Assembly (NCBI RefSeq): GCF_029543245.1
Contig: NZ_JARQWV010000021.1
Span: 1 to 64,000 of the forward strand
Direction: 5' to 3'
Length of the DNA stretch: 64,000 nt
Source: Caulobacter endophyticus
GTDB lineage: Bacteria > Pseudomonadota > Alphaproteobacteria > Caulobacterales > Caulobacteraceae
In this document: piece after piece, positions 14,602-22,857 of the stretch
Layout of the letters: every line of letters begins with the position of its first letter
Numbering within the stretch: the stretch's first letter is position 1
Program-made: the position numbers and the translations under genes
Notes under the pieces: model-generated
The model's input: only the letters and a program-made list of their open reading frames with translations
What the model was told of the DNA's origin: nothing
Database searches by the model: none

Positions 14602-15945
14602 CTACCCCGGCAGCCTCATCAGGGCCCGCAGGCCGCCCATGGCCGAACGCTCGAGCACCAGGTCGCCGCCGAGGCCGCGGGCCATGTCGCGGGCCAGGGC
14701 CAGGCCCAGACCGACGCCCTTCTCGTTCTGGTTCCGTGACTCGTCGAGGCGGTTGAAGGGCTTGAAGGCCTCTTCGTAACGGTCCTCTGGAATGCCCGGG
14801 CCGTCGTCGTCGACGATGATGTTGACCCCGCCGGTCATGCGCGCCTCCAGCGTCACCCGGACGGTGTCGCCGTGGGCCGCGGCGTTGTCGACCAGGTTGG
14901 CCAGGGCGCGCTTGAAGGCGCTGGGCCGCAGGTTGGCCGTCAGGTCCTGCTCCAGCACGGTCTCGACGCGCGCCCCGCCGCGCTCGGCCGCGGCGCAGAC
15001 CCCGGCGACCAGCGGGGCCAGCTCGACCGACTGCAGCGCTTCCCCACCCTCGCCGCGCGCGAAGGCCAGGTACTCGTCGATCATGTGCTCCATCTCGGAG
15101 AGATCGCGCTTGATGGCCTCGACCTGCGGGCCGGGCTCGGAAAGGGCCATCTCCAGCTTCAGCCGGGTCAGCGGCGTGCGCAGGTCGTGGCTGACGCTGG
15201 CCAGCAGGGCCGTGCGCTGCTCGATATGGCGCTGGATGCGGGCCTTCATGGCCAGGAACGCCTGGGCCGCCTGGCGCACCTCGCGCGCGCCATGCGGCTT
15301 GAACTCGTGGTCGAGACCGCGCCCGAAGGCGTCGGCCGCGTCGGCCAGGCGCTCGATGGCCCGCACCTGGTTGCGGATGAACAGGATGGCGATCGCCGTC
15401 AGCAGCATGGTCGCCACCACCATCCACAGGATGAAGATGTGCCCCTGGGTGGCGAAGGCGCGGTCGCGCGGCGCGAAGATCCTTAAGGTGCCTTCCCTGA
15501 CCCGCACGCGGATCTCGACGTGGGCGGCGTAGCGGTTGGAGGCGTCGAACCAGAACGGCTCATCCAGCCGTTCTTCCAGAGCCCGCTGCATCGAGCGGTC
15601 GAGCGAGGCGAACATGGCCGGCCGCTTGCCGGTGGGCAGCTCGCGCCCCTTCAGGAGGGCGATCGACAGGTCCATGGTCTGCTCGGCCCGCTCGGCCATG
15701 CGCTCGACGGCGGCGGGGCTGGGATCGTCCTGGTAGGTGGCCACGGCCCAGGCGATGTCGCCCGCCAGCCCCTCGGACAGGCGGCTGTTCACCGTCTCCC
15801 AGTGGGCGTCGAAAAAGCCCCAGGTGACAGCGATCTGCATCACCGCCACGGGCAGCACGATGATCAGCAGGGACCGGCCGAACAGCGAGGTCGGCAGCCA
15901 GCGCTTGATCTGGCGCGGGATGAACAGGCGGGTGCGCAGGCGCAT
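14602..15945 (-). CDS. EnvZ-like membrane sensor histidine kinase
   Basis: 447 residues. Two transmembrane helices (about 23-44 and 169-191) flank a 125-residue periplasmic sensor domain. A HAMP linker (193-245) leads to a HisKA domain with the phosphoryl His in SVSHDLRTPLTRLKLE (His253), and the HATPase domain shows the N box LANLVDNAAAHG, the G1 box DDDGPGIP and the G2 box GVGLGLALA. The architecture matches EnvZ/OmpR-type kinases. The upstream OmpR-type regulator on the same strand is its likely partner, but a 164-bp repeat element lies between them, so co-transcription is not certain. The signal sensed is unknown. Confidence 0.92.
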   Translation of the reverse strand: MRLRTRLFIPRQIKRWLPTSLFGRSLLIIVLPVAVMQIAVTWGFFDAHWETVNSRLSEGLAGDIAWAVATYQDDPSPAAVERMAERAEQTMDLSIALLKGRELPTGKRPAMFASLDRSMQRALEERLDEPFWFDASNRYAAHVEIRVRVREGTLRIFAPRDRAFATQGHIFILWMVVATMLLTAIAILFIRNQVRAIERLADAADAFGRGLDHEFKPHGAREVRQAAQAFLAMKARIQRHIEQRTALLASVSHDLRTPLTRLKLEMALSEPGPQVEAIKRDLSEMEHMIDEYLAFARGEGGEALQSVELAPLVAGVCAAAERGGARVETVLEQDLTANLRPSAFKRALANLVDNAAAHGDTVRVTLEARMTGGVNIIVDDDGPGIPEDRYEEAFKPFNRLDESRNQNEKGVGLGLALARDMARGLGGDLVLERSAMGGLRALMRLPG

Positions 15946-15952
15946 TTTAAGT

Positions 15953-16116
15953 CCCTCTCCCCTTGCGGGAGAGGGTGGCCTCCGAAGGAGGTCGGGTGAG
16001 GGGTCGATAGACGGCGCCGCCGCGACCAGCAGACAGGCCGGGCGGAGCGGACGGGTTTGAGAGACCCCTCATCCGTCGGCTATCGCCGACACCTTCTCCC
16101 GCAAGGGGAGAAGGAT
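15953..16116. repeat. Family A inverted-repeat element, copy 2 (164 bp)
   Basis: The left arm starts CCCTCTCCCCTTGCGGGAGA and ends GGTGAGGGGTC; the right arm starts GAGACCCCTCATCC and ends at AAGGAT. The element fills almost the entire gap between the response regulator and the kinase gene. If the operon is transcribed through it, the RNA would carry two strong hairpins that could lower kinase expression. Confidence 0.9.
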
Positions 16117-16131
16117 TTCGCTGAATCCCCA

Positions 16132-16833
16132 TCAATCCGGCGCCAGCCGATAGCCTACGCCCCGCACGGTCTGCAGATAGCGCGGGTTCTTGGGATCGGG
16201 TTCGATCTTGCGGCGCAGGCGGGTGACCTGGACGTCGACCGCCCGTCCCGTGGCGTCGGCGGTGTCGCGGGCCAGTTCCAGGCGGTCGACGGGTTCGTGC
16301 AGAGCGCGGGCCAGACGGCGCAGCAGGGCGACCTCGGCCTCGGTCAGGCGCACAGGGACGCCGGCCCGGGTCAGCTCGCCGCGATCGGGCAGAAAGGCGC
16401 AGTCGCCCATGACGATCTCCTGCGGCCCCATCGGCTTGGGCGCGGCGCGGCGCAGGATCGACTCGATGCGCAGCAGCAGTTCCTGCGGCTCGAACGGCTT
16501 GGCCAGGTAGTCGTCGGCGCCGTGGGTCAGGCCCTCGATGCGGTCGCCGGTGGTGTCGCGCGCGGTCAGCATCAGGATCGGCATCCGGCCGACCTCGCCA
16601 CCCTTGGCCCGAACCCGCCTGGTGAAGGCAAAACCGTCCTCGCCCGGCATCATCACGTCCAGCACCAGCAGGTCGAAGTCCATCACCCCGATCAGGCGGT
16701 CGGCGTGGGCGGCGTCGGCGGCGGCGCTGACCCGGAAACCGGCGCGGCTGAGGAACTGCTTGAGCAGCTCGCGGATGCGGTCGTCGTCGTCGACCACCAG
16801 CAGGTGGCGGTCGCGTCTTTCCTCGGGGCTCAC
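16132..16833 (-). CDS. petR: OmpR/PetR-like response regulator
   Basis: 233 residues. The receiver domain (about 9-125) has the acidic pair VVDDDD, phosphoacceptor Asp59 in LLVLDVMMPGEDGF, Thr in MLTARD and Lys in YLAKPF. The OmpR-type winged helix (about 145-230) ends GRAVDVQVTRLRRKI and YLQTVRGVGYRLAPD. The GTG start at 16833 overlaps the stop of the MarR gene (GTGA), so the two are translationally coupled. An overlapping MarR-regulator pair of this kind is petP-petR in Rhodobacter capsulatus, where PetR is needed for cytochrome bc1-dependent growth. Using that name is an inference from arrangement and family. Confidence 0.85.
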   Translation of the reverse strand: MSPEERRDRHLLVVDDDDRIRELLKQFLSRAGFRVSAAADAAHADRLIGVMDFDLLVLDVMMPGEDGFAFTRRVRAKGGEVGRMPILMLTARDTTGDRIEGLTHGADDYLAKPFEPQELLLRIESILRRAAPKPMGPQEIVMGDCAFLPDRGELTRAGVPVRLTEAEVALLRRLARALHEPVDRLELARDTADATGRAVDVQVTRLRRKIEPDPKNPRYLQTVRGVGYRLAPD

Positions 16834-17321
16834 AGCGCCTCCCTTCGATTGACGCCCACCCCTTGGCGTGGTCCGGCCAGGGCCGCAAGGATCCGCCGCG
16901 CCCCCGGCACGCCATCCAGTCCCCCCGTGCGATAGGCCCGCCCCAGCAAGGCCCGCAGCCGCTCGCTGACCCGCGCCTCGAAGGCCTTGCCGGCCTCGGT
17001 CAGCACGGCGGGCCTGCGGCGGGCGTCGAGATCCCCGGCCGCTTTCTCGGCCAGCCCCAGCTTCTGGAGGTCCGACAGGGTCTTGCTGGCCGCCTGCTTC
17101 GACAGGCTGGTGAGCTTGGAAAGGTCCTGCACCCCGATGCCCGGACGCCGACGCAGCAGGAAGGCCGCGCGCCAGTGCGAACGGCCAAGGCCTGGCCCTT
17201 CGGTCTCGAGCACGCCGTCGACGGCCGCCCACAGCGCCGCCTCGGCCAGGAGAATCAACTCCAGGCCGCCATCGAGCTCTTCCTCGCGCAGGATCAGGCG
17301 GGGATCGGCGTGCGGCGTCAT
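16830..17321 (-). CDS. petP: MarR family regulator (PetP-like)
   Basis: 163 residues. The winged helix of the MarR family is visible (HWRAAFLLRRRPGIGVQDLSKLTSLSKQAASKTLSDLQKLGLAEK about 47-92, then a wing DLDARRRPAVLTEAGKAFEARV). It comes first in a three-gene unit with an OmpR-type regulator and an EnvZ-type kinase. In R. capsulatus the MarR-like PetP precedes PetR and is needed for PetR accumulation; the same role is possible here. ilvE is divergent, with an 80-base gap that must hold both promoters. Confidence 0.85.
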   Translation of the reverse strand: MTPHADPRLILREEELDGGLELILLAEAALWAAVDGVLETEGPGLGRSHWRAAFLLRRRPGIGVQDLSKLTSLSKQAASKTLSDLQKLGLAEKAAGDLDARRRPAVLTEAGKAFEARVSERLRALLGRAYRTGGLDGVPGARRILAALAGPRQGVGVNRREAL

Positions 17322-17401
17322 GCTCGGGTGTCCATTTCGTTTGACCTTCGGGCTCCTCGGGCGTCTAAGGACCGGGTTCCAAATAAGGAGGTCTTGGACC
17401 G

Positions 17402-18292
17402 ATGTCTCTCGTTCCCTTCGATGATCGCGACGGATGGATCTGGCTGGATGGCCAGTTCGTTCCCTGGCGCGAGGCGAAGGTGCACGTACTGACGCACGGC
17501 CTGCACTACGCCTCGTCGGTGTTCGAGGGCGAGCGCATGTACGGCGGCGAGATCTTCAAGCTGACCGAGCATACCGAGCGCCTGTTCAAGTCGGCCGAAA
17601 TCCTCGATTTCGAGATCCCCTACACGGTGGCCGAGATCGACGAGGCCTGCAAGGCGACCGCCGCCAAGAACGGCCTGTCGGACTGCTACGTGCGCCCGAT
17701 CGCCTGGCGTGGCAGCGAAATGATCGGCGTTTCGGCGCAGCAGACCAAGATCCACGTGGCCATCGCCGTGTGGGACTGGCCCAGCTATTTCGACCCGGCG
17801 CTGAAGGCCAAGGGCATCCGCCTGACCTGGGCCAAGTATAACCGTCCCGACCCGAAGACGGCCCCCGTCGCCGCCAAGGCCGCCGGCCTGTACATGATCT
17901 GCACCATCTCCAAGCACGCTGCGGAGAAGGACGGCTACACCGACGCGATGATGCTGGACTACCGCGGCTACGTGGCCGAGGCGACCGGCGCCAACGTGTT
18001 CTTCGTCAAGGACGGCGTGCTGCACACGCCCAAGCCCGACTGCTTCCTGGACGGCATCACTCGCCGCACGGTGATCGAGATCGCCAAGGGCCAGGGGATC
18101 GAGGTGGTAGAGCGCCACATCGAGAAGGAAGAACTGGCCGGCTTCACCGAGTGCTTCATCGTCGGCACCGCCGCCGAGGTCACGCCGGTGGCCGAGATCG
18201 GCGAGTTCACCTTCACGCCCGGCAAGCTGTCGCTGGGCCTGATGGACGCCTACGCCGCCCTCGTGCGCCGCGAAGAGGTCGTGACGGCGTAA
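17402..18292 (+). CDS. ilvE: Branched-chain amino acid aminotransferase
   Basis: 296 residues, class IV PLP aminotransferase. It catalyses the last step of Leu, Ile and Val synthesis and the first of their breakdown. Visible marks are THGLHYASSVFEGERMY near the N-terminus, the Schiff-base Lys in the TAPVAAKAAGLYM segment, and EATGANVFFV with the LDGITRRTVIEIA block that follows. AAGGAGGTC sits 9 bases before the ATG, an almost perfect ribosome site, so high expression is likely. A terminator follows. D-amino-acid aminotransferase is a related fold, but IlvE is the better match. Confidence 0.94.
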   Translation: MSLVPFDDRDGWIWLDGQFVPWREAKVHVLTHGLHYASSVFEGERMYGGEIFKLTEHTERLFKSAEILDFEIPYTVAEIDEACKATAAKNGLSDCYVRPIAWRGSEMIGVSAQQTKIHVAIAVWDWPSYFDPALKAKGIRLTWAKYNRPDPKTAPVAAKAAGLYMICTISKHAAEKDGYTDAMMLDYRGYVAEATGANVFFVKDGVLHTPKPDCFLDGITRRTVIEIAKGQGIEVVERHIEKEELAGFTECFIVGTAAEVTPVAEIGEFTFTPGKLSLGLMDAYAALVRREEVVTA

Positions 18293-18320
18293 GGCCGGCC
18301 ACAAGCCGTGATTTGATAGA

Positions 18321-18352
18321 CCCCGGGGCGGCGACGCTCCGGGGTTTTCTTT
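18321..18352 (+). terminator. Rho-independent terminator of ilvE
   Basis: CCCCGGGGC (18321-18329) pairs with GCTCCGGGG (18336-18344) with one mismatch, followed by TTTTCTTTG. It lies 28 bases after the ilvE stop. Confidence 0.8.
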
Positions 18353-18385
18353 GTTTCCGCCCCGGAAACCGCCCTTGCGGAGCGG

Positions 18386-18634
18386 CTATGCGTCGGTCCA
18401 GACGTCCGAAGCGGACCGCTCAGAGCGGGCGCGGCGGCGGGCCTTCGCGCGGTCTGCCAGGATCAGGATCGCGAGGCCGATGTGGAGGCCGCCCAGCACC
18501 CCGGCGATCCAGAACCATTCCTGGCTGGTGAAGCGCGCGAAACGGCCCGTGATCCACCAGACGACATGGAGGTTCAGCGCAATCCAGAGCGCCGCGCCGA
18601 ACGCCCCAAGACACCAGTCGGCCCGCCGGCTCAT
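18386..18634 (-). CDS. Small two-helix membrane protein
   Basis: 82 residues with two hydrophobic helices (about 10-31 and 40-61) and a basic/polar tail (ADRAKARRRARSERS). The start overlaps the stop of the TPR protein gene in an ATGA, so it is translationally coupled to it. No family is recognised. It may anchor or assist the TPR protein at the inner membrane; this rests only on coupling. Confidence 0.65.
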   Translation of the reverse strand: MSRRADWCLGAFGAALWIALNLHVVWWITGRFARFTSQEWFWIAGVLGGLHIGLAILILADRAKARRRARSERSASDVWTDA

Positions 18635-19608
18635 GATCCCGCCACCCGCGCCTCGATCTCTTCCAGGCGCGCCCGCGTGGCCACCAGATCGAGCCCGAAG
18701 CGGGCGGGATCGGCCGCAGCCAGGCGCGCGGTGACGTCGTAACTCTCGCGGTAGAGGTCCAGGGCCCGCATGCGGTGGCCGCGGTCCTCGCGCAGGTCGG
18801 CCAGCCGCTCCAGCGCCACCGACAGGGCCCGCTGAGCGCCAGGATCGGCAGCTTCGCGGCCACCGGGCGAGCGGCGCAGGCTCAGCGCCTCCTCGAAGGC
18901 GGCCAACGCCTCGTTCAGCCGCCCCTCGGCTTCGGCCGTATCGCCGACCCCGGCCAGGGCGCCGGCCAGCAGCTCGTCCGCCGACGGGTCATGCGGCGCG
19001 GCCTTCCTGACCATGCGGGCGTAGGAGACCGCTTCCTCGTAGGCTTCGGCGGCGTCGTCGTGGCGCCCCTGGGCCGTGGCGAAGTCGCCGAGGTCGCGAT
19101 AGGCGATCGTCCGTTCCCGGTCGCTCTCCGCCGCGCGCACCAGCCTGGCCAGCACCCGGGCGGCCGGGTTCCAGGCCTCCGAGCCGCAGAGGGCCAGCAT
19201 CTCGGCCCGCAGGATCTCGAACTCGGTGGCGCCGACCGGTGCGGGCGTGGGCGCGGACTGGAGAATGGGAGCGGTCGTCATGGCGGCGGCCGTCATAGCG
19301 GGAGTCGCCGCGGCCGGCTCGGATCCGTCCATGTCGAAGGGTTTGGTCAGGGAACGCTCGCCCCCGCGAGCGCTCCCTTTCCTGCGTCGCATCCCCCGAC
19401 GCGACGTCCCCATGCGGGGAACCAGGGCGGCGACGAGAAGGATTCCCCCCAACGTCATCGCCGCCCAACCGGCGGTCGTCCGATGCGGCTCGAACGGGCC
19501 GAGATCCCAGCCTGCGGCCCACGTCCCCAGCGTGCCCAGGCCTGAAATCACGTATCCCGACGTCGTCAGGATCAGCCCCAAGATGATCCCTACGATGCGA
19601 GCCAGCAT
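18631..19608 (-). CDS. Membrane-anchored TPR-like protein
   Basis: 325 residues. Two N-terminal transmembrane helices (LARIVGIILGLILTTSGYVI and AAMTLGGILLVAALVPRM) precede a basic, then Ala/Pro/Thr-rich linker. The C-terminal half (about 160-320) is made of tetratricopeptide-like helix pairs: RTIAYRDLGDFATAQGRHDDAAEAYEEAV, LAGALAGVGDTAEAEGRLNEALAAFEEAL and LSVALERLADLREDRGHRMRALDLYRESY. The ATG at 19608 has a GGAGGGGG ribosome site; the 24 codons upstream in the open frame are doubtful. TPR domains scaffold protein complexes; the partner is unknown. Confidence 0.75.
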   Translation of the reverse strand: MLARIVGIILGLILTTSGYVISGLGTLGTWAAGWDLGPFEPHRTTAGWAAMTLGGILLVAALVPRMGTSRRGMRRRKGSARGGERSLTKPFDMDGSEPAAATPAMTAAAMTTAPILQSAPTPAPVGATEFEILRAEMLALCGSEAWNPAARVLARLVRAAESDRERTIAYRDLGDFATAQGRHDDAAEAYEEAVSYARMVRKAAPHDPSADELLAGALAGVGDTAEAEGRLNEALAAFEEALSLRRSPGGREAADPGAQRALSVALERLADLREDRGHRMRALDLYRESYDVTARLAAADPARFGLDLVATRARLEEIEARVAGS

Positions 19609-19747
19609 GTCGCCCCCTCCACGACGCACTTCCGCCAGGGGCGGAAAGTCATAGGACCGGGCGACCGGCGTCGAGCACACTCGCCCGTCAGGGGAACGTT
19701 GATAACCTGGAAGTCGCCCTTGCGGGCGCCGGAGGCCGTTCCTGCCT

Positions 19748-20167
19748 CTAAATCAGCCAAGTGCGCGGCCTGGGATAGGCCTCGCCGCGCACCAGGAAGG
19801 CGATTCCGGCGATGCATCGCACGACGAACCAGAGGCTGATCGCCGAGACGATCGCCACGCCCGCGATGATCATCGGCACGCCGATCAGCACCAGCGACAG
19901 CGGAATGCCGAACAGCACCAGCGCCCCGCCGACCAGGAACCAGGCGATCCACAGCCAGAAGGTGCGGATCGCGAAGGTGTAGTGGCTTTCGTTGATCGGC
20001 CCGGCCTGTCCCCGCTGCACATAGGCCACGATCAGGCCGATGAAGAAGGTCAGGCCGTTGCTGAAGCCCAGCAGATAGAGGCCGTAGACCACCGCCGGGA
20101 CGATCTTGTCCTCCGAGTGGCGCTCGGCCAGCGGATCGGGAGCGACGGGTCGGGCGAGATCGGTCAT
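19748..20167 (-). CDS. DUF4870-like membrane protein, paralogue 1
   Basis: 139 residues. The polar N-terminus (1-20) is followed by four helices with the motif SHYTFAIRTFWLWIAW in the middle and a conserved end, RCIAGIAFLVRGEAYPRPRTWLI. The same plan is seen in the next gene upstream (20174-20542), so the two are tandem paralogues. The layout resembles DUF4870-type membrane proteins, whose function is unknown. The gap to the upstream paralogue is 6 bases, so they form one operon. Confidence 0.75.
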   Translation of the reverse strand: MTDLARPVAPDPLAERHSEDKIVPAVVYGLYLLGFSNGLTFFIGLIVAYVQRGQAGPINESHYTFAIRTFWLWIAWFLVGGALVLFGIPLSLVLIGVPMIIAGVAIVSAISLWFVVRCIAGIAFLVRGEAYPRPRTWLI

Positions 20168-20173
20168 CGGTCT

Positions 20174-20542
20174 TCAGAGCATCCAGTTGCGGGGCGTCGG
20201 ATAGGCCTGGCCCTTCAGCAGCCACGACAGGCCGACGATGGCGCGCACCGTCACCCAGATGCCCACGGCGATCAGGATCAGGGCGCCGACGCCGATGATC
20301 AGGGTCAGCACGCCGATCAGGCCGAACAGCAGCGACAGCCAGAAGGTGCGGATCTGGAAGACGTAGTGGCTCTGCAGCCATTCCGGGGCCGAGGCCTTGG
20401 AGACATAGGCCAGGATCACGCCGATGACCGGCGAGATGCCCGTCACCCAGCCGGCGATGTAGCAGGCATAGGCGATGATCGGCAGGGTCTTGTCGTCCTG
20501 CAGGGCGGGCGGGACGGCGGGATCGGGCTGGACGTCGGTCAC
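20174..20542 (-). CDS. DUF4870-like membrane protein, paralogue 2
   Basis: 122 residues, first gene of the pair. It shares with its neighbour the segments KTLPIIAYACYIAGWVTGISPVIGVILAYV, SHYVFQIRTFWLSLLFGL and a C-terminus ending KGQYPTPRNWML-like (actual LLKGQAYPTPRNWML). Both have four predicted helices. Divergence is high outside these motifs, so the duplication is old. Possibly the two proteins form a heteromer. Confidence 0.75.
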   Translation of the reverse strand: MTDVQPDPAVPPALQDDKTLPIIAYACYIAGWVTGISPVIGVILAYVSKASAPEWLQSHYVFQIRTFWLSLLFGLIGVLTLIIGVGALILIAVGIWVTVRAIVGLSWLLKGQAYPTPRNWML

Positions 20543-20723
20543 GGGCTTCCTTGGTCGATGAGCGTCGTTTGCCGGATGCTCGCCAAAAACGGGCGGCGAT
20601 GCAAATGAAGCTTCCGAAAGGGAAGCGCCCGGCGCTTTTCACCGCAACCTCACCTTCTCCTCATGCCGCTCACCGCGCCGCCCTCCAGATTGCCGGCCTC
20701 GCGCTCGACAAGGAGACATGGCG

Positions 20724-21275
20724 ATGACGGGAACGACGAACCTGAAGGCGCGGCGCGGAAGCCGCTGGACCCTGCTGGTCTGGGGCGGGGCGGCGGGCCT
20801 GCTGGCCCTGCCGGCGATCGCCATGCGCTTCACCGCCGAGGTGAACTGGACGGCCGGGGACTTCCTGGCGATGGGCGCGCTGCTGTTCGGAGCCGCCGCC
20901 CTGATCGAACTGGCCGTGCGGCTATCGGGCGACATCGCCTATCGCCTCGGCGCCGGCGTGGCCGTGCTGACCGGCCTTCTGCTGATCTGGGTCAACCTGG
21001 CGGTGGGCCTCGTCGGCTCCGAGGACAATCCGATCAACCAGCTGTTCGCCGGCGTGCTCGCCGTCGCCTTGCTGGGTGCGACGCTGGGGAGCTTCAGGCC
21101 GGGCGGCATGGCCCGGGCGATGGCCGCGGCCGCTGTGGCCCAGGGCCTGGTCTGCCTCGCGGTCCTGGCCATGGGCCAGGGGCTGATCCTCGGACCGACG
21201 GCGCTGTTCATCGGCCTGTGGCTGGCCTCGGCCGCGCTGTTCGCCAAGTCGGCCAGGGGCGGCGCCGCCCGATGA
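20724..21275 (+). CDS. Hypothetical multi-pass membrane protein
   Basis: 183 residues with about six hydrophobic helices (LLVWGGAAGLLALPAIAMRF, FLAMGALLFGAAALIELAVRL, LGAGVAVLTGLLLIWVNLAVGL and so on). Two ATGs lie at 20718 and 20724; the second is 8 bases from the AAGGAG ribosome site and is preferred. No family is recognised. It is translationally coupled (ATGA) to the next gene. Confidence 0.65.
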   Translation: MTGTTNLKARRGSRWTLLVWGGAAGLLALPAIAMRFTAEVNWTAGDFLAMGALLFGAAALIELAVRLSGDIAYRLGAGVAVLTGLLLIWVNLAVGLVGSEDNPINQLFAGVLAVALLGATLGSFRPGGMARAMAAAAVAQGLVCLAVLAMGQGLILGPTALFIGLWLASAALFAKSARGGAAR

Positions 21276-21895
21276 CGGTCTTCGGCGCGACCTTGAAGGT
21301 CCTTCTGCTGGGCCCGCCCGCGGCCTGGCTGGCCCTGCTGGCGGCCCGCCGCCTGGGGCGACGTCCGACCCGGATGCTGCTGACGGCCGCCGCGACGCTG
21401 CTCGCCGTAATCATTCTGGCCTCGTGGCTCGGGATCGGCTTCCGGGATGGAACCGCCAATCTGACAGCCATCGGCGCGGCCTATCTCGCCTACGCCGTCC
21501 TGGCCTTCGCCGCGCCGCTCCTGGCCGACCGCCCCGCGCTTCGCCGGCGCCCCACGGCGCTGGCCGTGCTGGTGTTCGCCGCCTTCATCCCCATGGCGGT
21601 GGGCTATCTTCTCGGCACGGTCGGCGCGCTGGCCATGGCCTTCATGGTCGGTGACGCCACCGATCCGCCGGTGCTGCGCGAGGCGCGCGCCGACGGCCTG
21701 GTCTGCGAGGTTCACCGCCAGGCGGGCGGGCCCAGCGACGACGGCTACCACTACGGCCTCTATCGCGAGGCCTCGCTCCTGCCGCTGCGCTGGCGAGTGG
21801 ACGACGGCCCGCTGGAGCTGGAGCGGGTCAGCCCTTCCGCAGGTGGATCAGGGGATAGCTGCGCCCCTGGCCGTCGGTTTCCGACCGCCCGGTAG
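21272..21895 (+). CDS. Hypothetical membrane protein, end overlaps the acetyltransferase gene
   Basis: 207 residues. Four or five helices fill the first 130 residues, followed by a soluble tail (DPPVLREARADGLVCEVHRQAGG, YHYGLYREASLLPLRWRVDDG). The last 22 residues (about VSPSAGGSGDSCAPGRRF) lie antisense to the end of the convergent acetyltransferase gene and look compositionally accidental, so the ancestral stop may have been lost. Coupled to the upstream membrane protein by ATGA. Function unknown. Confidence 0.6.
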   Translation: MTVFGATLKVLLLGPPAAWLALLAARRLGRRPTRMLLTAAATLLAVIILASWLGIGFRDGTANLTAIGAAYLAYAVLAFAAPLLADRPALRRRPTALAVLVFAAFIPMAVGYLLGTVGALAMAFMVGDATDPPVLREARADGLVCEVHRQAGGPSDDGYHYGLYREASLLPLRWRVDDGPLELERVSPSAGGSGDSCAPGRRFPTAR

Positions 21896-22262
21896 GGACG
21901 AAGCCCAGCCGCTCGTAGAAGCCCAGCGCCTGCGGGTTCTGCGCGTTGACGTCGACAGTCAGCGCCGGGTGCTGCGCCAGGGCCAGCGACACCAGGTTGC
22001 GGCCGACGCCCGTCCCGCGATGGTCGGGATCGACGAACAGCGCCTGCATGTGGCCGCCTTCCAGCAGCATGAAGGCCACCACGACGTCCTGGTCGTCGAC
22101 AGCCACCCACAGGGGCGCGGCCGGCAGGAAGGCCGCGACCTCGGCCTCGATGGCGACCCGGTCCTCGGGCGACAGGAAGTCGTGCGTGGCGTCCACGGCT
22201 CGGCGCCAGATGTCGACGATGCGGTCGCCGTCGTCGGGGAAGGAAGGTCGATAGCTGATCAT
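21828..22262 (-). CDS. YjaB-like GNAT N-acetyltransferase
   Basis: 144 residues, single GNAT fold. It matches the E. coli YjaB pattern along most of its length: IWRRAVDATHDFLS, FLPAAPLWVAVDDQ, MLLEGGHMQALFVDPDHRGTGVG (acetyl-CoA pyrophosphate loop R/Q-x-x-G-x-G/A as RGTGVG) and VNAQNPQALGFYERLGF. These enzymes move an acetyl group from acetyl-CoA to an amine; the substrate of this one is unknown. The ATG at 22262 is chosen over one 12 codons upstream because the family starts here. The 3' end overlaps the convergent membrane gene by 68 bases. Confidence 0.85.
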   Translation of the reverse strand: MISYRPSFPDDGDRIVDIWRRAVDATHDFLSPEDRVAIEAEVAAFLPAAPLWVAVDDQDVVVAFMLLEGGHMQALFVDPDHRGTGVGRNLVSLALAQHPALTVDVNAQNPQALGFYERLGFVPTGRSETDGQGRSYPLIHLRKG

Positions 22263-22302
22263 GGCCTCGGAGGTAGAGCCGCCGCCGTGATCGGGCAAGG
22301 TC

Positions 22303-22857
22303 CTAGGGCAACCACCGCGCCGGCAGGTCGTGCGGATCCAGCGTCTCGCCCCTGGGCAGCCAGGGCAGGCCTGCGAAGATCAGCAGCAGCAGAAAGCCCA
22401 TGCGCGCGGCCAGGTCGATGGCCATGCCGCGCATCGACGACGAGATCGCCAGCAGCAGCAGCGCGCCCATCCCCACCGCCAGCAGCCCGATGACCAGGGT
22501 CGTGGCGTCGCGCAGCTTGAAGCCGGCGGTCTCGAAACGGGCGTGGGGCGAAAGGTCGGCGCCGACGGCGGCGATGGCGCGGGCCAGCAGCGAGAAGCTC
22601 TCCAACCTGTCGTCATAGAGACCGGGGCCCCGCCAGCTCTGCGAGGCGACGGCCACGCGCTGGCGGCCGAAGCTCAGCATCAAGGCGCGCTGGCGGCCGC
22701 CGCCGCGCGGCATGGCCAGGCGAAAGCGGCGAAGATGGGAAAGGTCGAAGCGGCGCTCGCGCGCACCGCGGCGCTCCACCAGCGTCCCGCCCTCCAGGGT
22801 CCAGGCCGTTTCGGGCTGGAACGGAGCCAGGCGGGCGCTGTGGGAAAGCGCGCTCAC
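22303..22857 (-). CDS. Hypothetical protein with two C-terminal membrane helices
   Basis: 184 residues. The N-terminal 110 residues are soluble and Arg-rich, with a beta-strand pattern (LEGGTLVERRGARERRFDLSHLRRFRLAM, RQRALMLSFGRQRVAVASQSW) that suggests a PH-like barrel. Two adjacent helices follow (TTLVIGLLAVGMGALLLLAI and MGFLLLLIFAGLPWLP). The start overlaps the folB stop by 4 bases, so it is coupled to folB. No function can be assigned. Confidence 0.65.
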   Translation of the reverse strand: MSALSHSARLAPFQPETAWTLEGGTLVERRGARERRFDLSHLRRFRLAMPRGGGRQRALMLSFGRQRVAVASQSWRGPGLYDDRLESFSLLARAIAAVGADLSPHARFETAGFKLRDATTLVIGLLAVGMGALLLLAISSSMRGMAIDLAARMGFLLLLIFAGLPWLPRGETLDPHDLPARWLP

